A DNA stretch of 64,000 bases. It comes from a bacterium. GTDB taxonomy: Bacteria > Armatimonadota > Zipacnadia > Zipacnadales > UBA11051. The stretch is from the NCBI GenBank assembly GCA_030604405.1, contig JAUVVY010000018.1, positions 1-64,000 on the forward strand, given 5' to 3'. Below the pieces are notes generated by a model. It ran no database searches and had not been told where the DNA came from. It saw only the letters and a program-made list of their open reading frames with translations. Positions 53,921 to 62,530 of this stretch are shown here, piece after piece (position 1 is the stretch's first letter; each line of letters opens with the position of its first letter). Made by a program: the position numbers and the translations under genes.

Positions 53921-54682
53921 ATGGCTGGACATTCCAAATGGGCAAACCGGGTCCACCGCAAGAACCGTCAGGACGCGAAGCGTTCCAATGCATTCAGCAA
54001 GCTCTCCCGCATGATTGCCGTCGCAGCCCGCGACGGCGGCGGCGACCCGGACATGAACCCCGCCCTGCGCACATACATAGACAAGGCCAAAGACGCCGAA
54101 ATGCCCAAAGACAATATCGAGCGCGCCATCAAAATGGGCAGCGGCGACATCGAGGGCGTCACTTACGAGCCGGGATTGTATGAGGGCTACGGCCCGGCCG
54201 GCGTCGCGCTGATGGTTGGTGTGCTCACCGACAACAGCCAGCGCACCGTGGCCGACATACGCAACATCTTCAAGGAGCACGGCGGCAATTTGGGTGTAGC
54301 CGGCTGCGTGCAGTGGATGTTTGAGAGCAAGGGCGTCGTTGTACTGCCCGGCGACCAGGCGGATCTTGATGAGGTGTTCATGATTGCCGTGGATGCCGGC
54401 GCCGAAGACGTTGTCGAGGACGAGGAAGAGAATACCATCGAGGTCCAGACCGAGCCGAAGCAGTTCAGTGCGGTGTATGATGCCTTGAAGGCAGCCGGGA
54501 TGCCGACCGAGCGCGCCGAGGTGACGATGATCCCCACTGCTACTAATCCGGTTTCTGATCAAGACGCCGCCAGGGTCATCAGGCTTCTGGACCGGCTGAA
54601 TGATCACGAGGACGTGCAGCAGGTCCATTCCAACTTCGAGATTTCCGACGAAGCCCTCGACGCCCTGGAGGCCGCCTCTTAA
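53921..54682 (+). CDS. yebC: YebC/PmpR-family protein
   Basis: 253 aa, from ATG 53921 with GGAGGA ten bases upstream; the longer frame to 53738 begins in a repeat. AGHSKWANRVHRKNRQDAKR is the standard YebC N terminus (domain 1), followed by DMNPALRTYIDKAKDAEMPK, YEGYGPAGVALMVGVLTDNS and ADIRNIFKEHGGNLG, and later NFEISDEALDAL. YebC proteins bind DNA or assist ribosomes on proline-rich stretches, depending on subgroup. Length and motifs are typical. Confidence 0.95.
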   Translation: MAGHSKWANRVHRKNRQDAKRSNAFSKLSRMIAVAARDGGGDPDMNPALRTYIDKAKDAEMPKDNIERAIKMGSGDIEGVTYEPGLYEGYGPAGVALMVGVLTDNSQRTVADIRNIFKEHGGNLGVAGCVQWMFESKGVVVLPGDQADLDEVFMIAVDAGAEDVVEDEEENTIEVQTEPKQFSAVYDALKAAGMPTERAEVTMIPTATNPVSDQDAARVIRLLDRLNDHEDVQQVHSNFEISDEALDALEAAS

Positions 54683-54848
54683 GGCAAGCGGCACGAAGGC
54701 GCAAACGCCTTCCGAGAACGTGGGAAGTCAATAACTGAGTATGGCGTGCCCCCAGTTCCTGTCCTATGAGCGTGCCGGGGCTTGCGGAACGCCTGGTGGC
54801 GATGTCATGGGGCTTTTGGGAACCGGCCAAGGAAGGGGAGTGCCGACA

Positions 54849-55628
54849 GTGACTTCCATCAGAGACCGACAGATTTCCGAGCTGTTTGATGAAGAACGCG
54901 CGGAGGAGTACGGCAAGCGACTCGACGGCCTCTGGGAGCGACTTCACCGCGCGAATGACTCCATGTACGTGTTTGACCGAGTGGACGAGTTCCCATGGGA
55001 CCTGTTTTTTCCTCCTATGGATCGGATCTTCATGAGCCGTGTGCTGCGTAACTTCCTTGACGCAGTAGTATTGATCCTCGTTGATGCGCTCACCTCAAAG
55101 GACCCTAAGTCTGTGACGTTTAAAACCTTGAAGAGGTGGATCGTCACAAACTGCCGTTGCGAGGTTCGCAGCGACGTAAAGGCCCATTTGGCAGCCCTAC
55201 CCACGCCGGGGCAGATGTCGGAACTCCTCGATCGGGCCAGAGGAATCCGAGACAAGATGGTTGCTCACCTCGACAAGAAGCCTTTAGTTGATGCACCGAC
55301 ACGGGCGCATCTCCGCATCACTCGAAAGGAGCTCAGATACCTGGTGGATCAGGCGAACCAGATCTTCGTGGGGCTATGCTTCGGAGACGGCAAGGGCATG
55401 ACGTCCCTGTGGTACCACCCGGAACTCGAACATCCATCCCAGACGCGTCGTGGGTCTGACATTGAGCGCTTCCTTGACCTGTTGGCGGAACATAGCCAAC
55501 TGATGCACTGGCCTGAGGAACACAAGGAGTTGTGGGCTGGTCGAGCCCCAACGCTAACGAAGGAAGAAAGAAAGCAATTCAACTACTGGCGCACTCGAGT
55601 CGGCCTGCCGGAAGTGCCATTCGAATAG
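54849..55628 (+). CDS. HEPN-like (AbiU2-type) protein
   Basis: 259 aa from GTG 54849, with GGAAGGGGAG eight bases upstream. Helix-rich: SRVLRNFLDAVVLILVDALT early, and LLDRARGIRDKMVAHLDKKP with R134-x5-H140, which fits the Rx4-6H motif of HEPN RNases; the order matches AbiU2-like domains. The C-terminal 100 residues are less defined. No nucleotidyltransferase (MNT) partner gene is adjacent, so a toxin-antitoxin role is unproven. It lies downstream of yebC on the same strand. Confidence 0.5.
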   Translation: MTSIRDRQISELFDEERAEEYGKRLDGLWERLHRANDSMYVFDRVDEFPWDLFFPPMDRIFMSRVLRNFLDAVVLILVDALTSKDPKSVTFKTLKRWIVTNCRCEVRSDVKAHLAALPTPGQMSELLDRARGIRDKMVAHLDKKPLVDAPTRAHLRITRKELRYLVDQANQIFVGLCFGDGKGMTSLWYHPELEHPSQTRRGSDIERFLDLLAEHSQLMHWPEEHKELWAGRAPTLTKEERKQFNYWRTRVGLPEVPFE

Positions 55629-55722
55629 CATTCCCCGCCGTCACCACGCGTGGCGTGACACCCGAGAGTGTTTCGCACGCCTCGCTACGAGAGTTTCACT
55701 GCCTAGTCTACAAGCGTCCGCC

Positions 55723-57558
55723 TTACACCTCATCCCCGGCGAACATGACGCCGGCGACTTCGTGCGCGCTGGTGATGCCGTTGTGGATCTTCGCCAGCCC
55801 ATCGTACTTCAGCGTCCGCATCCCGGTCTTGATGGCGATCTGCCGAAGCTCGGCGGCGTTCATACCGGTCGTGATTGCCGTCCGGATTTCCGGATTCATC
55901 GGCATCAGCTCGTACACCGCGACCCGCCCCGAGTAGCCGGTATTGCGGCAGTGCTGGCAGCCGCGCGCCCGATGGAATTGTACCTTGGCGGCCTGCTCCT
56001 TGCTAAGCTGCAGCGCGTCCAGTTCGCCCTCGCTCGGGTCGCACGCCTCGCGGCAGCGCTTGCACAGTCTCCGCACCAGCCGCTGGGCCAGCACGCCGAT
56101 CAGCGAGGACGCGGTGATGTAGGGCGGAATACCGATGTCCACCAGACGCGTCGCCGCCGAGGGCGCGTCGTTGGTATGCAGCGTCGAGAGCACCAGGTGG
56201 CCGGTCAGCGAGGCCCGGAAGGCCATCTGGGCGGTGTCCAGGTCGCGGATCTCACCGATGAGGATGACATCAGGGTCCTGGCGCAGGATGCTGCGTAGTG
56301 CGGTGGCGAAGGTCAGGTCAACGGCCTCATTCACTGCGACCTGGTTCAGCCCCTCGACCTCATATTCGATCGGCTCTTCGACGGTCGTGATGTTCTTGGT
56401 GTCATCGTTGAGCTGGTGCAGGGAGGCGTAGAGGGTGGTCGTCTTGCCGCTGCCGGTGGGGCCGGTAACCAGAAGCATCCCCTGTCTTCTCGCTATAAGC
56501 GTGTCGAATTCTTTCTGCGTATCAGGCCGGAAGCCGAGCTGGTTTAGTGACACCAGGGTGCGACTCTTGTCCAGAATACGCAGCACCGCCTTCTCACCCC
56601 AGTAGGTGGGCAGTGTTGACACACGCAGGTCAATCGGCCGGTCGTCAACCACGGTGGCAAACCGCCCATCCTGCGGCTTGCGCGTTTCGGCGATGTCCTC
56701 GCCGGCCAGGATCTTAATCCGAGAAAGCACGTAGCGGTGCATGTCTGTCGGCAGCTCGGTGATGACGTTGAGCTGCCCGTCGAGGCGGTAGCGCACGGTG
56801 ACGTGCTCGCCGCGAGGCTCAACATGAATATCGGACGCGGCCAGTCGCACGGCGTCTTTGACGATCTCCTGCACGATGCGGACCACGGGAGCCTGATCCA
56901 GCATCTCGGCCAGTGTATCATCCACGCCCTCGACGCCTGCTGTCCCGACGGCGGCACCCAGATCCTGGGTGTCGGCCATCTTGACTTTCGAGCGGGCGTG
57001 AGTCGAATAGAACTGTTCGATGGCCTGTTTGAGTTCCTCTTCGTCCACCTCGATCGGCTCGACGCGCTTGCCGGTGCGGCTGCGCACCTCGTCCATGGCA
57101 AACACATCGGTAGAATCAGCCATAGCCACCAGTATGCGATCCTGGCTCACCTGGATCGGCAGCAGCGTGTACTGTTCGGCGACCGAGCGCGGCACGTCCT
57201 GCAGCGCTAGAGGGTCAATCTCGTAATCATCCAGCGATGCTTGCCCTTTGCGACGCTTTCGTCGCGGCGCGGCAGTAGACTCCGGAACGCCTTGGTCGAG
57301 CGCCTCCGTGGCTTCGAACGCTTCGCTTTCATCGGAGGCTTCCGGTTCCGGCTCTTGTGGCTCAGCGTCGGCCATTGTCTCGGTGGCCCGCGCTATGTCG
57401 TGAGCTGAAACCATCCCGCTGCCGAGCAAGGTCTGCACCAGGTTCTTGCCCTCGGCTTCCTGCATTTCGCGGGCCTGCTGAAGTTCGAGCACGCTGATAA
57501 CTCCGATCGAAACTAGCGCGCGTGCCAATTGTTCGTCATCAGGTGTGGCCATATTCAA
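55723..57558 (-). CDS. PilB/GspE-type assembly ATPase
   Basis: 611 aa from ATG 57558 (AAAGGGGTG upstream). N-terminal MshEN-like region, an Asp/Glu-rich linker (residues about 70-110), then N2 and the ATPase core: LLVTGPTGSGKTTTLYASLH (Walker A, near 360), VEEPIEYEVEGLNQVAVNEA (Asp box), DPDVILIGEIRDLDTAQMAF (Walker B) and HLVLSTLHTNDAPSA (His box). CKRCREAC and GCQHC provide the zinc tetracysteine. Powers pilus/pseudopilus extension at the cytoplasmic face. It is divergent from the GspF-like gene at 57815. Confidence 0.92.
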   Translation of the reverse strand: MNMATPDDEQLARALVSIGVISVLELQQAREMQEAEGKNLVQTLLGSGMVSAHDIARATETMADAEPQEPEPEASDESEAFEATEALDQGVPESTAAPRRKRRKGQASLDDYEIDPLALQDVPRSVAEQYTLLPIQVSQDRILVAMADSTDVFAMDEVRSRTGKRVEPIEVDEEELKQAIEQFYSTHARSKVKMADTQDLGAAVGTAGVEGVDDTLAEMLDQAPVVRIVQEIVKDAVRLAASDIHVEPRGEHVTVRYRLDGQLNVITELPTDMHRYVLSRIKILAGEDIAETRKPQDGRFATVVDDRPIDLRVSTLPTYWGEKAVLRILDKSRTLVSLNQLGFRPDTQKEFDTLIARRQGMLLVTGPTGSGKTTTLYASLHQLNDDTKNITTVEEPIEYEVEGLNQVAVNEAVDLTFATALRSILRQDPDVILIGEIRDLDTAQMAFRASLTGHLVLSTLHTNDAPSAATRLVDIGIPPYITASSLIGVLAQRLVRRLCKRCREACDPSEGELDALQLSKEQAAKVQFHRARGCQHCRNTGYSGRVAVYELMPMNPEIRTAITTGMNAAELRQIAIKTGMRTLKYDGLAKIHNGITSAHEVAGVMFAGDEV

Positions 57559-57814
57559 ACACCCCTTTTAGCAGCATCCGCGCGGGATGCTTATTCTCCT
57601 CGAGATCATTCCCGCTGCCCGCTTCCTGCCCTGTCTCCCGCCTTGTCGTTGACTGCTCCGACCGGCTTTGCTATACTCGGTACACGAGCCTGCCGCGTGG
57701 CTTTCTGGTTACCGGCCGCGACGGCACGCGGGCACATTCTCAGACAATATTCGCCGTCTCTACCCGAAACTCCTTGCTGTTTCTGAATTGCTTGCACATC
57801 AGGAGGTATGCGCA

Positions 57815-58384
57815 GTGACCAGAGAAGAGCCCGGGGTGACCAACACCGAGCTGGCAGCTTTCTGCCGGCAGTTCTCCAGCCTGATGCACGCCCAGATCAA
57901 CATCCTCGACATATTCGACGCTCTCAAGGAGCAATCCAACAACCCGCTGATGCGCGAGATAATTGACAGCGTGCGGGAAGACGTCGAGATGGGGCGCAGC
58001 CTCGCGACCGCCTTCAGCCGCTATCCCAACTGCTTTTCCCCATTTTTCATTACCATGATCCGCCAGGGCGAGTTGGAGGGAGAGTTGGACCGCGTGCTGG
58101 AGGACCTTACGAACCACTTCGCCAGCCGCATTGACGATACCGCCGACGTCACGGAGCGCAGTGCAGCGCTGTTTGACTGGGAGCGGGCGACGAACCTGTT
58201 CACGTGGGTTTTCACCTGGGTCACGGTGCTGGCCGCAGTCTGTGCACTGGGTGCGGGTGTTATCTGGTACGGCACCACGGAACTGGAGCTGCCCGGACGT
58301 CCGGGGCCAAACATTCTACTCTTCGTCGGACTCGTCTTGTTGCTGGGCGTGATCCTCTTCGCCCGCGGTAGACGCAAGCTCTAG
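57815..58384 (+). CDS. Single-domain GspF/PilC-like membrane protein
   Basis: 189 aa from GTG 57815 (AGGAGG eight bases upstream). Residues about 10-110 form one T2SSF domain (AAFCRQFSSLMHAQINILDI, VEMGRSLATAFSRYPNCFSP, MIRQGELEGELDRVLEDLT), followed by two hydrophobic helices (LFTWVFTWVTVLAAVCALGA and ILLFVGLVLLLGVILFARGR). Typical GspF/PilC proteins have two such domains and about 400 residues, so this is half length. It may act as a half-size platform protein, with the ATPase transcribed divergently next door. Confidence 0.75.
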   Translation: MTREEPGVTNTELAAFCRQFSSLMHAQINILDIFDALKEQSNNPLMREIIDSVREDVEMGRSLATAFSRYPNCFSPFFITMIRQGELEGELDRVLEDLTNHFASRIDDTADVTERSAALFDWERATNLFTWVFTWVTVLAAVCALGAGVIWYGTTELELPGRPGPNILLFVGLVLLLGVILFARGRRKL

Positions 58385-58532
58385 CCATCCCCGCTTTCAA
58401 CAAGCAATTCATCTAACCGCTCCCTTATGGCCTGGGATCATATTGCAACTTCGCCGTTGGTGCAACACGCTTGCGAGCCATTGCCATCGCGTACTTGTCG
58501 TCAGAACAGTTCCATCTAGGGGACGAATCGGC

Positions 58533-59555
58533 ATGGCGGTATTGATTGCGGGATTCATCCTGTTGCTCATCGCGGGGTTGTTCGCCGTCTGGCTGCTCCG
58601 GCGGAGCCCGCTCATGGTGGCCGTGAAGAAGAACAACTCACAGAAGGTAAGGGAACTCCTGGAAGCTTCTCCTGAGCTAGTTAGTGCCAAGGACAGCTAT
58701 GGAGCCACACCTCTACATATGGCAGCATCGAGCGGCGGCAAGGAAGTGGCCGCACTCCTCCTAGGCAGTGGCGCTGACGTCAACGCCGTGGACAGGGAAG
58801 GCGCTACACCTCTGCACACCGCTGCTCGCCGTGGCAGCAAAGAGGTGGCGGAACTGCTTCTGGCGAGAGGAGCCGAGGCCAACCGCGCTGACAACAACGG
58901 CAATACGGCGGTTTTCTATGCAGTTGCTCACAGCGAGGTTATCAAGCTGCTGCGAGAAAGAAACGCGGATGTCGATCTGCAGAACAGGGCCGGCCAGACG
59001 GCCCTGCACCACGCGGTGAATTGGGGGACCACTGATAGTGTGGCGCTCTTGGCCGATAATACTGCAAACATCAACGTACAGAACAACTGGGGCAGTACCC
59101 CCCTGCAAGAAGCGGCGCGAAAGGGCCGGACCGCCGCAATAAGCATCCTCCTGGACAGGGGTGCTGATATCAACGCGAGAGACGACGACGGTAGGACGCC
59201 ACTATACACGGCGGTTCGTCTCCGTCACAACGAAGTGGCAACGCTTCTCTTGCAGGCAGGGGCCGACGTCAATGCCCCGGAGGACAGGCGCCTCTGGACC
59301 CCACTCCACCAGGCGGCCATGTTTGGCTACGGCGACGCGACGAGTCTCTTGCTCCAGAAGCGAGCCAGAGTCAATGCACAGGACATTCTGGGGCTCACCC
59401 CGCTCCACTGGGCCGTCACTGGCGGCCACACCGAGGTTGTGCGACTTCTCCTCGAACACGGTGCCCACGTCAACATACCCAATGATGCAGGATGGACCCC
59501 GCTCGACATTGCGGTAGCCTCAGGACACACTGTCATGGAGGACCTTCTGCGCTAG
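58533..59555 (+). CDS. Membrane-anchored ankyrin-repeat protein (10 repeats)
   Basis: 340 aa from ATG 58533 (AGGGGA nine bases upstream); the frame extension to 58443 is Arg/Cys-rich. Residues 1-24 (AVLIAGFILLLIAGLFAVWL) are an N-terminal anchor, followed by ten ankyrin repeats (YGATPLHMAASSGGKEVAAL, EGATPLHTAARRGSKEVAEL and so on, to AGWTPLDIAVASGHTVMEDL). Same anchor-plus-ankyrin layout as the protein at 15560, but without YD fragments near it. Function unknown; probably a periplasmic or cytosolic binding scaffold. Confidence 0.8.
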   Translation: MAVLIAGFILLLIAGLFAVWLLRRSPLMVAVKKNNSQKVRELLEASPELVSAKDSYGATPLHMAASSGGKEVAALLLGSGADVNAVDREGATPLHTAARRGSKEVAELLLARGAEANRADNNGNTAVFYAVAHSEVIKLLRERNADVDLQNRAGQTALHHAVNWGTTDSVALLADNTANINVQNNWGSTPLQEAARKGRTAAISILLDRGADINARDDDGRTPLYTAVRLRHNEVATLLLQAGADVNAPEDRRLWTPLHQAAMFGYGDATSLLLQKRARVNAQDILGLTPLHWAVTGGHTEVVRLLLEHGAHVNIPNDAGWTPLDIAVASGHTVMEDLLR

Positions 59556-59725
59556 CACGCACGTCCAGGTCGTGCGGAGTGAGGATGCGGTCTTTGGGAA
59601 GCTGCTCAAGTCGACGAGGCTTCGGCTCGCCACTGCTGCAGCCGGAAGCTTCCCGAAGGGCTGAAGGCTATCGTGCGCCGGGAAACCGGCCCGCGCCTTC
59701 ACGCATCCCACTTGCCGGCCTCTGC

Positions 59726-59754
59726 TTGAAAATGCCTCCCGCAAGTGCTATAAT
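59726..59754 (+). promoter_or_regulatory. Sigma-70-type promoter for the presenilin-like gene
   Basis: TTGAAA (59726-59731), 17-base spacer, TATAAT (59749-59754). The gene starts 82 bases downstream; GCGAGG lies before GTG 59837. Confidence 0.75.
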
Positions 59755-59836
59755 TATCTTGAAACACGGTACTGCTGCCACTCCGGTGCAATTGAGGCCG
59801 GATTTTTTGTCAACTGTACTTTGCGAGGCCAAATCC

Positions 59837-60721
59837 GTGTCTGACAAAGCACAGGCCAAGAACACGCAAGACGCAACCGCCGCTGGGACAGCCCCGCTGG
59901 GCCGCGAAGCGCTGATTGCTGGCATTACTTATTACGGCATTCTGGCCGCGCTGCCGCATATCCGTGGTGTGCCGCCGGCGGTCGGCATCATCGCCGGCAC
60001 AATTCTGTTCCTGCTGCTGTCGCTGGCGGTGATTCGCAATATCGCGCTGTGGCAGATCAAGCCCCTGCACGAGTTCTTCCTGCTGGCGTACCCGCTGGCG
60101 GGATGGTATTCCGTCACCGTATGGGCGGAGCAGTACCAGCACGCCGCCCCGTTCATCTCGCCGCTGGAGTCGCTGCTATTCTTGGTGACCTGCGCATTCC
60201 TGGGCCGGCTGCTTTCGCGGCTGGTTCGCGAGGTCAACATGCTGGTGCCGATTGCCATTGTGCTGCTTTTGGTGGACATATTCACGGTGTTTCTCGGCCC
60301 CACCGGCGAGGCTCTGGACAAAGTCCCCGAACTGGTCAGCAGACTGTCCATCGGCTTGCCGGCGGTCGGCTCGGCGGTCGGGCCGGAGGGCGCCAGAGGC
60401 TTCGGCTTCATCGCTTCGGCGGGCCTGGGCGATTTCATATTTCTGGCCCTGTTCTTTGCAGCCACCTGGCGCTACGGCTTGCGTTTTGACAGGACATTTT
60501 GGTGCATCTTTGCATTGGTCGCGGTCGCCATGCTTGGATCCCTGGCTCTTCCCTTCCTGCCGGGCATCCCGCTGCTGCCATTTATTGCCATAGGTTTCCT
60601 GATCGCTAACACGGGCCAGTTCACCTTCACGCCGCAGGAAAAGCTCTACCTGCTGATCGCAGTAATCTTCATCGGCGCATTCATTGCCGTCGGCGTATTG
60701 CTCACGCAGTACCTGAAATGA
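59837..60721 (+). CDS. Presenilin/signal-peptide-peptidase-like intramembrane aspartyl protease (probable)
   Basis: 294 aa from GTG 59837; the open frame continues upstream to 59492 through the previous gene's end. About nine hydrophobic helices. VLLLVDIFTVFLGPTGEALD holds Asp147 in a position like the YD-x-x-x-V-F motif of presenilin/SPP proteases; ASAGLGDFIFLALFFA holds the G-L-G-D motif (Asp199); SLALPFLPGIPLLPFI resembles the PAL loop with Leu in place of Pro. Spacing and order of all three fit family A22. It would cleave membrane-embedded peptides. Bacterial members are rare, so confidence is moderate; a non-protease membrane protein with chance motifs is the alternative. Confidence 0.6.
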   Translation: MSDKAQAKNTQDATAAGTAPLGREALIAGITYYGILAALPHIRGVPPAVGIIAGTILFLLLSLAVIRNIALWQIKPLHEFFLLAYPLAGWYSVTVWAEQYQHAAPFISPLESLLFLVTCAFLGRLLSRLVREVNMLVPIAIVLLLVDIFTVFLGPTGEALDKVPELVSRLSIGLPAVGSAVGPEGARGFGFIASAGLGDFIFLALFFAATWRYGLRFDRTFWCIFALVAVAMLGSLALPFLPGIPLLPFIAIGFLIANTGQFTFTPQEKLYLLIAVIFIGAFIAVGVLLTQYLK

Positions 60722-60764
60722 TAGACTCAGACCGCATCATTCGCTAACGGGTTCTCAGCTTCCC

Positions 60765-60825
60765 GTTCGGCAGGCTCACGGCCCTGCCTGCCCTGAGCTT
60801 GTCGAAGGGAGCAACGTCGAAGGGC
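60765..60825. repeat. Short dispersed palindromic repeat unit
   Basis: GGCAGGCTCACGGCCCTGCC followed by TGCCCTGAGCTTGTCGAAGG and GTCGAAGGGC. The CTGAGCTTGTCGAAGG string is a widespread intergenic repeat in many bacterial genomes, from memory. It separates the protease-like gene from the next membrane gene. No gene in 60722-60869. Confidence 0.45.
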
Positions 60826-60869
60826 AGCGCGAGGAACCGATTACGACCGAGGCGATAGGAGCGGCTAAA

Positions 60870-61544
60870 TTGCGCGAACAGGGCGGGCCCGTAGGCGACA
60901 TCATTTGGTTCGCGATACGATATCTTATTGCCTTATTCCTAACGGCGCTGGTCTTCGTGGCTGCTCTGTTCATCTTCGCGGACTTACTTGAAGATGTCAG
61001 CAACGGTTTCGGGCCCACACTGCTGGTATTGCTTTTTGCAGTGTTCCTTATCGCGCTGGCTGGCTACTACGGATACGCCGCCGCTCGCCAGGCAAGAGGC
61101 GGAACCAAGATTGGCTTGGCCACCGGCATCACGGTGGTCGCCATTGTAGCGGGAGTGGAAATAATAGCTACAGTGATACACAGCCTCGTACCCAGCGCCT
61201 ACGTGGCGCGGGCCTGGGGGTGGAAGGGACTGGAACACGCCCTCTTCAGCATGCTATTCGGGGCCTGGGTGGTCTTAGCTTTCACCATCGGCGGGTACGT
61301 GCACGGCCGCTGGCCGACCAAACGCCCGCCAGTGCAGCCTGCAGCCGAACCAGACGACAGGGATGTATTATTTGCGCTGGGATGGGCGTGGCCGACCAGG
61401 CGCCGGGCAGCCCCGCAGGATGACGATGAAGAATTAGACGATCTGGACCCTGACTGGATATTCCGTACCCAGCTTTACCTGAAATACGGTCGTTACGCAG
61501 ACGAGACGGACGACCTTAACAACACTCCCTCCGCACAGCGCTGA
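60870..61544 (+). CDS. Multi-pass membrane protein with acidic C-terminal tail
   Basis: 224 aa from TTG 60870, with AGGAG eight bases upstream. Four hydrophobic helices (FAIRYLIALFLTALVFVAAL, LLVLLFAVFLIALAGYYGYA, GLATGITVVAIVAGVEIIAT, MLFGAWVVLAFTIGGYVHGR) and a cytosolic tail rich in Asp/Glu from residue 145 (DDDEELDDLDPDW). The fold resembles TIGR04086/YrzE-like small membrane proteins but I cannot assign a family. In line with the next membrane gene. Confidence 0.65.
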   Translation: MREQGGPVGDIIWFAIRYLIALFLTALVFVAALFIFADLLEDVSNGFGPTLLVLLFAVFLIALAGYYGYAAARQARGGTKIGLATGITVVAIVAGVEIIATVIHSLVPSAYVARAWGWKGLEHALFSMLFGAWVVLAFTIGGYVHGRWPTKRPPVQPAAEPDDRDVLFALGWAWPTRRRAAPQDDDEELDDLDPDWIFRTQLYLKYGRYADETDDLNNTPSAQR

Positions 61545-61578
61545 GTCGGTAGCGACTGAAGTGATGGGAGGGTTCACT

Positions 61579-62055
61579 TTGCTTAGGAAACTGAAGCTTG
61601 TCGCCTATGTCGTCGGCTTTGCGGTGCTATACATGATAGCTTGTCCCGTGCTGTTACTGGTCATGGTGTTTCTGTGGAGCCTGGTTGATTATGCCTATGG
61701 GGCCGAAGTTGCCATCTTGTCCTCCCCCTTCGTACTGGCGCTCTTATTGGGATATGCGGCGGGTCGGTCCATGCGCACGGGGGCGCTGATGAGTCTGGCT
61801 GTCGGGATAGTTGTGGTCATGCTGACGCACTTGGGGTCGGCTTCGGGGCTATTTGCGGCCGTATTTGGGGGCGTCGATATACCACCAATCTCAGTGTTAG
61901 TCCTACTTGCTGTGGGAATAATTGCGGCATTTGCGGTAGGCGGATACATGGCCGGAAGACGGTTGCGCAGAAGCCAGCAAGTGGACCCCGACACAGAAAC
62001 CAATCAGGCTGACGCGGCAGAACCAGACCATGCCGTCGAACGAAACCAGAGTTAG
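61579..62055 (+). CDS. Small four-helix membrane protein
   Basis: 158 aa. TTG 61579 is chosen because GGGAGGG lies 6 bases before it; ATG 61564 and GTG 61561 are upstream alternatives with no site. Helices: LVAYVVGFAVLYMIACPVLL, FVLALLLGYAAGRSMRTGAL, MSLAVGIVVVMLTHLG and VLVLLAVGIIAAFAVGGYMA, then a polar acidic tail. Similar in size and topology to the gene before it and to TIGR04086-like proteins. Function unknown. Confidence 0.6.
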   Translation: MLRKLKLVAYVVGFAVLYMIACPVLLLVMVFLWSLVDYAYGAEVAILSSPFVLALLLGYAAGRSMRTGALMSLAVGIVVVMLTHLGSASGLFAAVFGGVDIPPISVLVLLAVGIIAAFAVGGYMAGRRLRRSQQVDPDTETNQADAAEPDHAVERNQS

Positions 62056-62128
62056 CTGCGTGTAGCTGAAGCCTTGACACATTGACCCATTTCGACGCAA
62101 GATTGTTTGTCTCCACACACAAACGGAG

Positions 62129-62171
62129 TCGGGCTGGAAGCCCGACCTACGCGACGAGGGTATCGGGGGAC
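62129..62171. repeat. Small palindrome and flanking direct repeat left of copy F
   Basis: GTCGGGCTGGAAGCCCGAC is a perfect short hairpin. It is followed by CCTACGCGACGAGGGTATCG, which recurs with small changes at 62499-62522 (CCTACGCGACAAGGCTATTG), directly flanking copy F on the other side. Confidence 0.6.
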
Positions 62172-62498
62172 TCGGGCTGGAACAGTAGTTCTGCAGATCT
62201 CTAGTTCTGAAAGGAGTTTAGAGCTCTGCAAGCAGTCCCATTGCAGGTTGCGTCGCCGTTGGAGGGGCCGCGTCGAACGTCGGACGTTGTTTGTCCGACG
62301 TGAGCCCGGCCCGCGCAGAACGCTATCCTGGCGAGCTCTGGATGCTGAAGCGGCCAACGCCAACGGCTGGGCCAGGCTTGCAGGCTTCGCAATGCGAAGC
62401 TTGCTGCGACAGGCCCCTCCATTACAACTAACGACGCCACACCGTCGCCCTACAGCTTCAGTTGTCCAGAATTTGCATGACTACAGTGGAAGCCCGAC
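62172..62498 (+). repeat. Palindromic element family 1, copy F
   Basis: 327 bp. Left TCGGGCTGGAACAGTAGTTC then TGCAGATC; right AATTTGCATGACTACAGTGG then AAGCCCGAC. Interior AAAGGAGTTTAGAGCTC, GAGGGGCCGCGTCGAACGTC and CGCAGAACGCTATCCTGGCG as in copy C. It lies immediately upstream of the leuS ribosome binding site. Confidence 0.87.
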
Positions 62499-62530
62499 CT
62501 ACGCGACAAGGCTATTGGGGAGTTTTGAAA

